A DNA stretch of 64,000 bases from Solimonas_A sp052035235 (GCA_052035235.1 JBPOHT010000019.1:62001-126000), one strand, 5' to 3'. Shown: positions 40,411-49,612, counted from the stretch's first letter. Numbers and translations are program-made. The notes: generated by a model from the sequence alone, not told the origin.

Positions 40411-41529
40411 TCAAGCACTTGCGGCCTCTTCTGCTTCAGCCAACTGCCCATGCGCGGCAACCAGGTACCCGGCAATCAGCCGGTTTGCCCAGGACCGCGC
40501 CGACCAACCTTCGTAGAAGGCACAGTGACTGCCGCGCGCCGCGCGCACCAGCATCGCGTCCGGGATGCGCTTGATGGCATCCAGGTGGTCCAGCACGTTC
40601 TCGACGACGCAGACCGGATCGTCGTCGGCATTCAGGATCATGGTAGGGACGGCGATGCGGTCGAATACGCCCATGGGATTGGAGCGCTGCAGGTAGTCGC
40701 CAACGCTGGCGCAGCCCGCCATCTCGTACAGGTTCTGGTGGAACTCGCTCAGGTCGGACGCCGCCAGGCAAGTGTTGTAGCTGCCGAGGTGTGCGAAGGC
40801 CTGAGAATGCGGCTCAAGGAAGTGTCGCTTGAGCCGCGTGGCCATCACGCGGCTGTAGAAGGGCTTGGCGCGTGTCCAGGCGACTCCGATGTCGTAACCC
40901 GGGCAGTAGGCGACGCCTGCATTGATCAGCGACCGAGGGCCCTCCTCGCCCAGGTAGCGCACCAGCAGCCCGGAACCGGCCGATACGCCTACGGCGTACA
41001 GCGGCGACGCGGGGAATTCCCCCTGGATGCGCTGCAACTGCTCGCGGAGGTCGTCGGTGCAGCCCATGGTGTTGACCCGGGGTGCGGTCAGCGGCAGGCC
41101 TCCGTGGCCGCGGCGCGTGCACAGCACAATGCGCCAGCCGGTGGCCTTTCTCATGTCGCGGGCGATCATGCGCATGCTCTGCGCGTCGCCGGTGACGGTA
41201 TGCAGCAGCACCAGGGTTGGCGTTTCAGGCGACGCGTCCAGGCCGAGCCAGTCGAGCGCCGTGGTGCCGCCGTCGCGCATGGTCAGGACGTCGCGCCGCT
41301 CGTAGCGCAGGCCTGGTGTGATGGCCTCGCTCAGCAAGAGCCAGATCACTTGCAGATGCTGGTTGTACAGCCAGGGCGTGGGGCAGTACGCCTGCCGCAG
41401 TTGATCCAGCCGCTCGAGGATCACACGGTTGAAGGCGGAGGGATGGGCATCGACCTGCGGGCGGCACACCACCCGCAGGCGGTAGTGCGCGAACCACAAG
41501 GCCAGCAGCAGCCCGATAACGATCATCAT
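40411..41529 (-). CDS. YheT-type alpha/beta hydrolase
   Basis: A 372-residue hydrolase with an N-terminal helix (MMIVIGLLLALWFAHYRL) that may anchor it in the membrane. The nucleophile block is LYAVGVSAGSGLLVRYLG, with LVLLHTVTGDAQSMRMIARD (oxyanion region), VLNADDDPVC (Asp) and ARGSHCAFYEG (His). YheT/ABHD1-3-like proteins act as esterases or lipases. Its start is 20 bp from the stop of the Cti gene on the same strand, so they probably form one transcript. Confidence 0.85.
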   Translation of the reverse strand: MMIVIGLLLALWFAHYRLRVVCRPQVDAHPSAFNRVILERLDQLRQAYCPTPWLYNQHLQVIWLLLSEAITPGLRYERRDVLTMRDGGTTALDWLGLDASPETPTLVLLHTVTGDAQSMRMIARDMRKATGWRIVLCTRRGHGGLPLTAPRVNTMGCTDDLREQLQRIQGEFPASPLYAVGVSAGSGLLVRYLGEEGPRSLINAGVAYCPGYDIGVAWTRAKPFYSRVMATRLKRHFLEPHSQAFAHLGSYNTCLAASDLSEFHQNLYEMAGCASVGDYLQRSNPMGVFDRIAVPTMILNADDDPVCVVENVLDHLDAIKRIPDAMLVRAARGSHCAFYEGWSARSWANRLIAGYLVAAHGQLAEAEEAASA

Positions 41530-41548
41530 GGTCTGAACGCCCCGGCCT

Positions 41549-43924
41549 TCACAGGTTCTCGTATCGGTTCATGTCGAAAAGCGCGGCCTGCACCGGATCG
41601 GTTTCCTGCAGGTAGCGCGTGAGGTCATGGAAGACTTCCCAGAAATCAGGCCGGGTCCTGCGCACGCCCCAGATCTGCACGACGGCTTCCAGTTGCTGGG
41701 CGTTGGTCACCTGGGTCAATGAATGGGTGAAACGGTCCATTTCCGCCAAGGGTACATCGAACATGAAATTGGGGTAGCTGCCCATGACGCCTGGCGTGAC
41801 CGTCAGCGTGTCCTTCTCCGGCAGGCGACGATCCTCTTCGCCCAGCAGGAAGGCGACATTGCTGTGCGCGCGGTTGTGGATGAGGGAGTAGATCAGGCGT
41901 TCGCCGCCCGGCGCGGTGACGCGCAGGTAGCTGAGCTCGGGCAGCAGTTTGATGACCGGTAACTGGGCGGCAGTCTTGGCCGTCAGGCGGCGCAGGGTGG
42001 CGTTGGCGCTACGCGTCGCCGGACTCTCGCCGGCTGCGGCGCAACTGGCACCGCCGCAGCGGTTGAGGGTATCCGCGGGCCCCATGATCGGGCTCATGCG
42101 CTGGTAGAGCTGCGTGGCGAACTGGCGCTTGACGTCTCCGCCCTGGTAGCGGATGCGGGTAGGGACGCGATCGTCGGCGGGGGCGTATTCGCTGAACCAT
42201 TTCTTGTCCTTGCCGCCGCCGGCGTACCACTGCTCGCGCAGCGGGTTGCGAGATTCCCTGGGAAGCAGGCGCAGGAAGTTGTACTCCGCCTCGTTGCGGA
42301 TCAGGTCGAAATACAGCCGCGTCTTGAGCTGGTGGGACACGCTGCCGTAGACGTTGAAGTTGACGACGAGCTGGTAGTAGCTGCGCTCCAGCAGGGGGTA
42401 GTCCATCATCCAGATGGTGTCTGGCACGTCGCCGGTCAGGCCACGCCGGACGGCGGCGTTGTTGAAGTGGCGGAAGATGGTCAGCAGGGCCACGCGGTTC
42501 CAGCCGTCGCCGTTCCAGATATTGCGGAAGTCCGGGCCCTGGGGCTCGGTGCGGGCCAGCTCTTCCTGGCGCAGCAGCACGTACTGGTTGCGCTGCTCGT
42601 TGTACTTCTTCCACTCCGAGGCGATGCCGGTGAGATCGGAGTCCTGACCTGGCACGCCGATCAGCGGGGTGGCCTTCTGCCGGTAGGCGGCGTCGTTGAC
42701 GTAGCGCTCGGTATCCGGGTTCTCAAATACTGCCCAGAAGTGGTCGCGGATCACATCGGTGGCGATCTGGCCGCTGCAGACGGGGCCGCGGATGAAGGTG
42801 CGCACGAAGTACTCGGCTTCGTCGAGCATGAACCGGTAGCGTGCCTTGGCCGGGATGGCGGCGAAGGTGAGGAAGGCGTTGGCCTTCTCTGCCTCGCTGT
42901 AGCCGGGGGCCTTGCCGGCGTCCCATTTCTGGCCGAAGAAGAGCTGGTCGTAACGGCGCATACGCGCGTCGGTCAGCGCGTAGGTGATGTGGGTTTTCTC
43001 GACCAGGGTTTCGGTGATGAGGCGGAAGCGGTAGTAGACCGGCCCTTGGGGATCGTCATTGGGGCGGACGGTGGCCACCGGGACGATGGGGCCGTCCGGC
43101 GTACGCGAGCGCAGCAGTTCGAAGAAATGCGGTGTCTTGTCCGTGTTGAAGTGGACGTGCGCGAGGAAGAGGTGCTCGTACAGGTAGCGCGCCACCAGCT
43201 TTTCGCGGGCGCCGTCGCGGTTGAGATAGCGCTCCCATTTCTGGACCGCCTTGGCCTCTGCTGCCGTGGGCTGCAGGCTGGAGGGCTCGGTGCGGCTGCC
43301 TTCGTCCACCCAGGTCTGCAGCTTGGCGTACTCGGCACCGGTCAGGCCGGCCACGCCCAGCGGCATGCCCTGCTCCGGGCGCTTTTTGGCGTAGCGGTCG
43401 AATTCATCCAGCGTGGCGCATTCGTTCGTGCGCTCGGTGCCGAGCTCGATGCTCTCCGGCAGCTTGCTGTTGGGCTGGAAAGAATTCTGGTGACCCAACT
43501 CGATCATGCGGCTGAGCAGCGACGCCTCTCGCGGGCTGTCCTTGCCGGCCGGGCCGTACTGCGTGGAGTAGAAGCCCTTGGTTCGCCATTCCCCGGTGGT
43601 CAGTGCATCGATCCCCAGACGGGTGGGCGCGAGGTCCTCCGCGCGGGTGCCGTCGTATACCCGCAGCTTTGAGGCGCCGCGTTGCGTGCCGGCGGGGCTT
43701 TCGAGCTTGAGTTGGCAGGGGGCATCGTTGCAGGAGTGGCAGGCGATGCACTTGTTCTCGAAGATCGGCTGGATGTCGCGCTGGTAGCTCACGGTCTGCT
43801 GGAGCGCTGGCGGCGGGGGGACATCTTCGTACACCAGCTTATCGGAGCAGGCCGGGGTGATGGCGAGAAAGACGGCCAGGGCCAGGAGCTTTACTGCCGC
43901 GGGGCGAATGGGAGAGGTCTTCAT
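41549..43924 (-). CDS. cti: Fatty acid cis/trans isomerase (Cti)
   Basis: A 791-residue periplasmic enzyme. A leader (LLALAVFLAITPAC) precedes QRDIQPIFENKCIACHSC, with the haem-binding CxxCH at residues 59-63. The long C-terminal domain (RDHFWAVFENPD, DFRNIWNGDGWNRVALLT, RMSPIMGPADTLNRCGG, GSYPNFMFDVP) is diagnostic for Cti. The Pseudomonas enzyme converts cis to trans unsaturated acyl chains of membrane lipids under solvent stress without fatty-acid synthesis. I chose ATG at 43924; upstream codons lack homology. An RND pump and CoA-ligase genes elsewhere in the window support a solvent-exposed lifestyle. Confidence 0.92.
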   Translation of the reverse strand: MKTSPIRPAAVKLLALAVFLAITPACSDKLVYEDVPPPPALQQTVSYQRDIQPIFENKCIACHSCNDAPCQLKLESPAGTQRGASKLRVYDGTRAEDLAPTRLGIDALTTGEWRTKGFYSTQYGPAGKDSPREASLLSRMIELGHQNSFQPNSKLPESIELGTERTNECATLDEFDRYAKKRPEQGMPLGVAGLTGAEYAKLQTWVDEGSRTEPSSLQPTAAEAKAVQKWERYLNRDGAREKLVARYLYEHLFLAHVHFNTDKTPHFFELLRSRTPDGPIVPVATVRPNDDPQGPVYYRFRLITETLVEKTHITYALTDARMRRYDQLFFGQKWDAGKAPGYSEAEKANAFLTFAAIPAKARYRFMLDEAEYFVRTFIRGPVCSGQIATDVIRDHFWAVFENPDTERYVNDAAYRQKATPLIGVPGQDSDLTGIASEWKKYNEQRNQYVLLRQEELARTEPQGPDFRNIWNGDGWNRVALLTIFRHFNNAAVRRGLTGDVPDTIWMMDYPLLERSYYQLVVNFNVYGSVSHQLKTRLYFDLIRNEAEYNFLRLLPRESRNPLREQWYAGGGKDKKWFSEYAPADDRVPTRIRYQGGDVKRQFATQLYQRMSPIMGPADTLNRCGGASCAAAGESPATRSANATLRRLTAKTAAQLPVIKLLPELSYLRVTAPGGERLIYSLIHNRAHSNVAFLLGEEDRRLPEKDTLTVTPGVMGSYPNFMFDVPLAEMDRFTHSLTQVTNAQQLEAVVQIWGVRRTRPDFWEVFHDLTRYLQETDPVQAALFDMNRYENL

Positions 43925-44484
43925 GGGTGCGAGAGCGAGCAGGCCGTGCTGATCTGAGACAGGGAGGCAAGGAAGTGGGCCGGACGTCCGCCAGGTGCCC
44001 AGCGCCCCCAGACAGCTATTCCCACCCGCGGAACCGCCCCCGGAAAGCCGGGGGCAAGGATGTAAAAAGACGACATGGCGTTTGCGCTCGATCTTGTAGT
44101 GAAAGGGCGCAGTGCAAATGGCATGCCGCAAATTGCCATTCATAAGCCGTTGATTTCCAAAGGGCCAAGAGCAACCCCTTCAAACGAATTCCTGCGAAAT
44201 GCATGCATCGGCTGGGCCGTTCTCTTCTTAATGCACGGAAGGATTCGCTGAGGCTTGCAAAGGGCAAGCGTCGGCGCGCGCGGCGTGTGATCCGAAACAG
44301 GCTCGTGCAACGCGGGAGAGCTCCGTGGCTCGAAGGGCTTATCGTTTTTTGCATGCCTATGAGTCGAATGAGGGGACATTTCCATGCAAATTGCAGGACA
44401 CATGGAAAAATACTTCTTTTATTTCAATAGCTTGAATCTGGCACGTCTCGTGTAAGGATAGAACCATCAAGGGGAGTGCTGAAC
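43925..44484. other. Intergenic region upstream of cti and the small membrane peptide
   Basis: About 560 bp between divergent genes with no recognisable coding region. A TGGCAC at about 44,438 is not followed by TTGC, so it is not a sigma-54 promoter. Presumably it carries the cti promoter, which I could not pinpoint. Confidence 0.3.
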
Positions 44485-44604
44485 ATGAGCGATTTCTGGT
44501 TGTTGGCGGGTGTGGTGCTGCTGGCCCTCGAACTCTGGTCGGCCCGGAATCCGGGCACCGCGCGATCAGGTCACCGCAAGGCGGTTGCCTCTGCGTCGGT
44601 TTGA
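44485..44604 (+). CDS. Small 39-residue membrane peptide
   Basis: ATG at 44485 has a strong GGGGAG 8 bases upstream. The peptide begins MSDFWLLAGVVLLALELWSA, a single hydrophobic helix, then a short basic tail (SGHRKAVASASV). It lies 143 bp before the hemerythrin-like gene on the same strand. It matches no family I know; the helix plus good Shine-Dalgarno argue that it is translated. It could be a membrane stress peptide or chance. Confidence 0.4.
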   Translation: MSDFWLLAGVVLLALELWSARNPGTARSGHRKAVASASV

Positions 44605-44747
44605 GCGCCCCGCTCCCTCCGCGCGGTTCGCCCGCGACGCGGACGGCAGGCCCCGGACGTCGCAAGTACTCCCAAGGATTCGCCTTCGCTGCGACGTGAA
44701 TCGCCCGGAGTCGAAGCCCAGAACACCAAGAGCATAGGAGCCATTAC

Positions 44748-45236
44748 ATGTCTGAAACGATCTTCGCCGCACTCCGCGAGAGCCACGACCGCCAGCGCTC
44801 ACTCTGCCGGCAGCTATTGGCCTCGAAGGCCCATACCGAGCATCGTACGCAGACGTTCTCGGCACTGAGGATCGAGCTTGCCGCTCACGCGGCCGCCGAG
44901 GAGCGGCATCTCTATGTGCCGATCCTGATGGAGGACATGGGCCTGTCTTCTGCCCGCCACGCGTTGCACGAGCACCACCAGATGGATGAGCTGATCGAAG
45001 ACCTCCAGGTGCTGGACCATTCCGGGCGATCCTGGATGGCCACCGCGCGCAAGCTCTCCGAGAAGGTGCACCACCACCTGCGCGAGGAAGAGAAGAAGTT
45101 CTTCCAGGTGTCCGGAAAGATCCTCGACGAGGTGCAGAAGGCGCGCCTGGCGAAGCGCTACCGGAAGGAATACGCCCGGATGGTGAAGTCCCTCGCCAGT
45201 GGGCAGACGCTGATCTCCCGATTGAAGCGTGCGTGA
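44748..45236 (+). CDS. Hemerythrin HHE-domain protein
   Basis: A 162-residue helical protein. The His/Glu pattern of HHE domains is visible: ESHDRQRSLCRQL, LAAHAAAEERHLYVPI, LHEHHQMDELIEDL and KVHHHLREEEKKFFQVS. These residues bind a non-haem diiron centre used for O2 or NO binding, or iron-linked stress responses. Two helices follow with basic residues (RLAKRYRKEYARM). It stands alone on the plus strand. Confidence 0.88.
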   Translation: MSETIFAALRESHDRQRSLCRQLLASKAHTEHRTQTFSALRIELAAHAAAEERHLYVPILMEDMGLSSARHALHEHHQMDELIEDLQVLDHSGRSWMATARKLSEKVHHHLREEEKKFFQVSGKILDEVQKARLAKRYRKEYARMVKSLASGQTLISRLKRA

Positions 45237-45317
45237 GGCACTGTGAGGGCAATCAAGGCCAATAGCGCCATGGCGCCTGCCGAAGGACGCCTGCGAACCC
45301 TCCCGGCCATGGCCCTC

Positions 45318-45788
45318 CTACAGGGCTTTTACCATGGGGATGCAAGGCAGGCTTATCCCTTTTGGGGATTGGTAAATGGATACAGCGTCTCCCTGGAATC
45401 CTAGGGATCGGTAGAACGGCGCCGCGTTCAATGTGGCATCCAGATGCAGTCTCTTGAGCCCAGCGCTCAGCGCCAGGCCTTCCAGGTGAAGCATCATGGC
45501 GCGGCCGATGCCAGTCCCCATGAAGGATGGCGAGACGAATATTGCGTCCATTTTCCCGGTGCTGAGATCGACCAGTCCGGTGCCGACAATCTGCTCATCC
45601 AGGACCGCGACGTGGAAGTGTTCAGCAACGATTCTCGAGAACTCCTCCGATAGATCATCGGATGTCCACGCTTCGAGGTCGGCGCGCGGATAGTGGCTTG
45701 TGCACTGATGAAGAATCGCCTCGCGCCGGATACGCCAGGCGTCAGCCGCATCTTCTCGGGCTGCTTTTCTGATTTGAATAGTCGTCAT
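45318..45788 (-). CDS. GNAT-family N-acetyltransferase
   Basis: A 156-residue GNAT. The acetyl-CoA site is SPSFMGTGIGRAMMLHLEGLA and the strand-helix end is LNAAPFYRSLGFQ. I chose ATG at 45788; a longer frame begins with a nonhomologous PTRSPAVQ stretch. A single gene with a 130-bp gap before the next GNAT; substrate unknown. Confidence 0.85.
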   Translation of the reverse strand: MTTIQIRKAAREDAADAWRIRREAILHQCTSHYPRADLEAWTSDDLSEEFSRIVAEHFHVAVLDEQIVGTGLVDLSTGKMDAIFVSPSFMGTGIGRAMMLHLEGLALSAGLKRLHLDATLNAAPFYRSLGFQGDAVSIYQSPKGISLPCIPMVKAL

Positions 45789-45918
45789 GAAAACAGAAAG
45801 CCTCTGAACTGCAGGCGAACGGGTGGGCACTCACCGAAAGCTGAAGGGTCGCCCAATTGGGGATAAGAGTAGCCTGGTGCCAGGCGCGTGATCCTTCTGG
45901 GATGCTCGGTGTCAGGCA

Positions 45919-46365
45919 TCAGCGGCGCGCGTGCTCGTCGGCCGCATACATTTCCTGGAGCGCCTTGTGAAGGTAATGCCGGTCGTGATTGCCTGCGAAG
46001 GCCGAAAGGCGGCCAAACTCTGAGTAGCCGAGCTTCTTGTAGAACCCAAGAGCCTGGAAGCTGAAGGTATCGAGTATTGCGTGGCGACATCGACGCTTAA
46101 GGGCCTCGTCTTCAGCGGCTGCCATGAGCGCTGTCGCGTGACCCGCACCACGATGCTTCTCGTGGACCCACAGGAATGCGACGTCCAGATAATTCCAGTA
46201 GGTCTTTCCCGTGAGCCCGCCGACGATGGAGCCGTCGTCCGAGCGAGCGAAGACACATAGCGCCTGCACGTCGTTGGGCGTGAACGCTTCGTTGTAGGCG
46301 CGGGTTTGCGCAACGACGTACGCCTCGTCTGCTTCCGACGGTGAGGCTGTGATTTCGATCTTCAT
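45919..46365 (-). CDS. GNAT-family N-acetyltransferase
   Basis: A 148-residue GNAT of the small, one-domain type. The cofactor motif is VHEKHRGAGHATALMAAAEDEA and the fold end is SFQALGFYKKLGYSEFGRL. It resembles acetyltransferases of the phosphinothricin-like or ribosomal-protein type in layout, but the substrate cannot be told. The ATG at 46365 gives the usual family start. Confidence 0.85.
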   Translation of the reverse strand: MKIEITASPSEADEAYVVAQTRAYNEAFTPNDVQALCVFARSDDGSIVGGLTGKTYWNYLDVAFLWVHEKHRGAGHATALMAAAEDEALKRRCRHAILDTFSFQALGFYKKLGYSEFGRLSAFAGNHDRHYLHKALQEMYAADEHARR

Positions 46366-46480
46366 GGGTGGCGAATAGCCGATGGGCGGACGGGCGTCCG
46401 CAGGATGAAGTCTAAGGGGGCGATCCCTGATCGCGTAGCCGTTCATTCTGGGAAGGGGAACCCGCTTCTAAACGAAAGAT

Positions 46481-46667
46481 CGTCATGCCGTCCACGTTGG
46501 CCCGCCTTGGCTTGGGCAATTCACTGATGGACTGGATACCGGCTTGCGCCGGTATGACGGAGCGGGTGTTGAGCTGGCCCCGGGAACTGGCGAAGTAACG
46601 TAGCCCGGACGCAGTCCGGGAGCTCCCTGCAAAGGTGACCCGGATTTCATCCGGGCTACTGAACTTC
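46481..46667. repeat. Composite repeat, copy 1 (187 bp)
   Basis: First of two direct copies offset by about 214 bp. Inside are a GTATGACGG-type hairpin (ATACCGGC...GCCGGTAT with a TTGC loop), CCCCGGGAACTGGCGAAGTAAC, and the GTAGCCCGGA...TCCGGGCTAC element that also occurs at 30115. No protein is encoded. Confidence 0.85.
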
Positions 46668-46694
46668 TGGAGCACCGGCTGCTGAGCGCAAAAC

Positions 46695-46882
46695 CGTTAT
46701 GCCGTCCACGTTGGCCCGTCTTGGCTTGGGCAAGCCATTGATGGACTGGATACCGGCTTGCGCCGGTATGACGGAGCGGGTGTTGGGCTGGCCCCGGGAA
46801 CTGGCGAAGTAACGTAGCCCGGACGCAGTCCGGGGGCTCCCTGCGAAGGTGGACCCGGATTTCATCCGGGCTACCGAACTTC
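46695..46882. repeat. Composite repeat, copy 2 (188 bp)
   Basis: Nearly identical to copy 1, with point changes (for example GCCATTGATGG against TTCACTGATGG). The two copies are separated by a 27-bp spacer. Together they fill most of the 684-bp gap between a GNAT gene and the aminotransferase gene; I see no gene in the rest. Confidence 0.85.
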
Positions 46883-46988
46883 GGGCTCAACCCCTGTGGC
46901 GATTGGGATCGCTGAAGCTGGGAGGCGCGGCGGGGAGCTGGGACCGGGCCGCGGTCGGCAATCGACCTGCCGTAGTCCCTCACCCCTG

Positions 46989-47011
46989 CCCCTCTCCCGG
47001 AGGGAGAGGGG
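46989..47011. repeat. Hairpin repeat, CTCTCCC family (copy 5)
   Basis: CCCCTCTCCC-GGA-GGGAGAGGGG, perfect 10-bp arms. It lies about 40 bp past the stop of the minus-strand aminotransferase gene and could end its transcript. Confidence 0.75.
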
Positions 47012-47049
47012 TCCTGACTGTGCCGCTCGCCTGCAGACGGGCGAGGAAA

Positions 47050-48279
47050 CTAGCCCTTGCCGTGCTTGGCGCGGTAGTCGGCGAGGAACTTGGCGATGCG
47101 GCCGATGGCTTCGCGCAGGTCGGGCTCGTGGGGCAGGAAGACGATGCGGAAGTGATCGGGCTTGGGCCAGTTGAAGCCGGTGCCCTGGACCAGCATCACG
47201 CGCGTGGCTTCCAGCATTTGCAGGAAGAACTGGCGGTCGTCCTTGATCGGGTAGATCTCGGGGTCTAGCCGCGGGAACATGTAGAGGGCCGCCTGGGGCC
47301 GGACGCAGGTGACGCCGGGGATGGCGGTGATCAGTTCGTAGGCGAGGTCGCGCTGGCGGCGTAGGCGGCCGCCCTCGGCCACCAGGTCGTTGATGCTCTG
47401 GTAGCCGCCCAGGGCGGTCTGGATGGCCCACTGGCCGGGCACGTTGGCGCAGAGCTTCATGTTGGCCAGCATGTTCAGGCCTTCAATGTAGTCTGAGGCG
47501 CTGGCCTTGTCGCCGGACACCACCATCCAGCCGGCGCGATAGCCGCAGGCCCGGTAGCTCTTGGACAGGGAGTTGAAGGTGAGGGTCAGGACGTCGGTGG
47601 AGAGGCTGGCCAGGGCGGTGTGGCGGGCGTCTTCGTAGAGTACCTTGTCGTAGACCTCGTCGGCCAGGATGACCAGGCCGTGCTCGCGGGCGATTTCGAC
47701 GATCTCGCGCAGCACGTCGTCGGAGTAGATCACGCCCGTTGGGTTGTTCGGGTTGATGACGACGATGCCCTTGGTGCGCGGGGTGATCTTGGCGCGGATG
47801 TCGGCCAGGTCCGGTACCCAGCCCTTGGCTTCGTCGCAGAGGTAGTGCACGGGCTTGCCGCCCGACAGGCTGGCGACGGCGGTCCACAGGGGATAGTCCG
47901 GGGTGGGCACCAGCAGCTCGTCGCCGTTATCGAGCAGGGCGGTGGTCGCCATGGTGATCAGGTCGGAGGCACCGTTGCCCAGGTAGACATCTTCCAGCGT
48001 GACGCCCTGGACGCCCTGGGTCTGGGAGTAGTGCATGACCGCTTTGCGGGCGGCGAAGATGCCCTTGCTGTCCGAGTAACCGGCCGAGTTGGGCAGGTTG
48101 CGGATCATGTCCTGCTGGACTTCTTCGGGCGCGTCGAAGCCGAACACGGCGAGGTTGCCGATGTTGAGCTTGATCAGCTTCTGGCCTTCATCCTCCATCT
48201 GCCGGGCCCGATCCATGATGGGGCCGCGGATGTCATAGAGGACGTGAGCCAGCTTGCTCGACTTTTTGATGGCTTTCAT
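47050..48279 (-). CDS. alaA: Pyridoxal-phosphate aminotransferase, AlaA-like
   Basis: A 409-residue class I/II aminotransferase. The N-terminal RGPIMDRARQMEDEGQKLIKLNIGN and the PLP-Lys block FNSLSKSYRACGYRAGW are those of the AlaA/YfbQ branch that makes alanine from pyruvate and glutamate. Further features: VINPNNPTGVIYSDD and ILADEVYDKVLYED (the conserved Asp and Tyr). Length agrees with the family. The annotation is by similarity to AlaA; other aminotransferases of this fold cannot be excluded. Confidence 0.85.
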   Translation of the reverse strand: MKAIKKSSKLAHVLYDIRGPIMDRARQMEDEGQKLIKLNIGNLAVFGFDAPEEVQQDMIRNLPNSAGYSDSKGIFAARKAVMHYSQTQGVQGVTLEDVYLGNGASDLITMATTALLDNGDELLVPTPDYPLWTAVASLSGGKPVHYLCDEAKGWVPDLADIRAKITPRTKGIVVINPNNPTGVIYSDDVLREIVEIAREHGLVILADEVYDKVLYEDARHTALASLSTDVLTLTFNSLSKSYRACGYRAGWMVVSGDKASASDYIEGLNMLANMKLCANVPGQWAIQTALGGYQSINDLVAEGGRLRRQRDLAYELITAIPGVTCVRPQAALYMFPRLDPEIYPIKDDRQFFLQMLEATRVMLVQGTGFNWPKPDHFRIVFLPHEPDLREAIGRIAKFLADYRAKHGKG

Positions 48280-48580
48280 GGCGACAGGGTCTGCGAAAGG
48301 CGCTGATCATAAGGCAGAAAAGCCCGGACATCTCGCCCGCTGGGGGCTCTTGGCGCTGCCAGTCGGCCGGCGCAGGCCCCGGAGGGCACTTCAGGGCCGG
48401 TTACAGCCCCATCCCGGGGCTGCCGGCGCCCTCGCCGGCCAGGCCGAGCCAGACGGGATGGGCCTGGGGGCGCCCCGGAGGGGCCTGACTGGGCGACATG
48501 GTGATTCCACCGGGACGTGATTCCGTAGAATAGCGGGCTGTTTTTCCACGTGGACCGCGGGCGGACTGGGGGCGGTAGCA

Positions 48581-49612
48581 ATGCACATCGCACAGATTCG
48601 CCAGCGGCTGCGTGAGGCGGGCGCGGCGCCGATCCACGAGCAGCGCCTGCTGCGCCACTGGACGCAGGGGGCGGCACAGGCCGGCAAGCGCAAGCTCGAC
48701 GATTTCCTGCCGCGGACGGTCCACGAGGCGCTGCCGGCGCTGGAGGCGGACCTGGCGGGCCTGGTAGCGCTGCGATCGGTCCACCCCAGCGAGGATGGCT
48801 CGGAGCGGCTGCTGCTGGGTCTGCGGGACGGCCAGACCATCGAAAGCGTGTTGCTGCCCCGGGAGGGGCTGTGTGTGTCGTCCCAGGTTGGTTGTGCGGT
48901 GGGCTGCGTGTTCTGCATGACGGGCCGGACGGGACTGGTCCGCCAGATCGGCAGCGCGGAGATCGTGGCGCAGGTGGTGCTCGCGCGCCAGCGCCGGCCG
49001 GTGAACAAGGTGGTGTTCATGGGCATGGGCGAGCCGGCGCATAACCTCGACGCGGTGCTGGAGGCGATCGAGCTGCTCGGCAGCAGTGGTGCCATCGGCC
49101 ACAAGAAGCTGGTGTTCTCCACGGTGGGGGACCTGCGGGTGTTCGAGCGCCTGCCCCTGGGGCCGGTGAAGCCGGCGCTGGCGCTGTCGCTGCACACCAC
49201 GGACGCGGCCCTGCGCGAGCGGCTGCTGCCGCGCGCGCCGCGCATTGCGCCGGATGAGCTGGTGGCGCTGGGCGAGGACTATGCGCGCCGCACCGGGTAT
49301 CCGATCCAGTATCAGTGGACCTTGATGGACGGGATCAACGATGGCCCGGACGAGCTCGACGGCATCGTGCGGCTGCTCAAGGGCCGGTATGCCGTGCTCA
49401 ACCTGATCCCCTACAACGCGGTGGACGATCTGCCCTTCCGGCGCCCGAGTTGGGAGCGTGCACGCGCGATTGCCGGCGACCTGCATCAGCGGGGCGTGCT
49501 GACGAAGCTGCGCCAGTCGGCCGGGCAGGATATCGAGGGTGGCTGCGGGCAGTTGCGCGCGCGGGCGGCGCGCATCAAGGCGCCGGCCGTTCTGCCCTCA
49601 CTTCAGCAGTAG
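48581..49612 (+). CDS. RlmN/Cfr-like radical-SAM RNA methyltransferase
   Basis: A 343-residue radical-SAM protein. The [4Fe-4S] motif is CAVGCVFC (Cys105, 109, 112) and the GMGEPAHNLD glycine motif follows. The C-terminal Cys in QDIEGGCGQL (about 322) corresponds to one of the two methyl-shuttling Cys of RlmN. The N-terminal auxiliary domain is shorter and less similar than in RlmN, so this may be a paralog with a different RNA target rather than the housekeeping gene. It is preceded by about 300 bp with a TAGAAT -10-like box at 48,526. Confidence 0.8.
   Translation: MHIAQIRQRLREAGAAPIHEQRLLRHWTQGAAQAGKRKLDDFLPRTVHEALPALEADLAGLVALRSVHPSEDGSERLLLGLRDGQTIESVLLPREGLCVSSQVGCAVGCVFCMTGRTGLVRQIGSAEIVAQVVLARQRRPVNKVVFMGMGEPAHNLDAVLEAIELLGSSGAIGHKKLVFSTVGDLRVFERLPLGPVKPALALSLHTTDAALRERLLPRAPRIAPDELVALGEDYARRTGYPIQYQWTLMDGINDGPDELDGIVRLLKGRYAVLNLIPYNAVDDLPFRRPSWERARAIAGDLHQRGVLTKLRQSAGQDIEGGCGQLRARAARIKAPAVLPSLQQ

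Noticed and set aside
40170..40475. A 101-codon minus-strand frame between arsH and the hydrolase gene
   Set aside because: A piece (GIGLTSLSRFIDESGG) looked protein-like, but it overlaps arsH and matches nothing I know.
44438..44455. TGGCAC resembling a sigma-54 -24 element
   Set aside because: The -12 half (TTGC) is missing at the proper 5-bp spacing.
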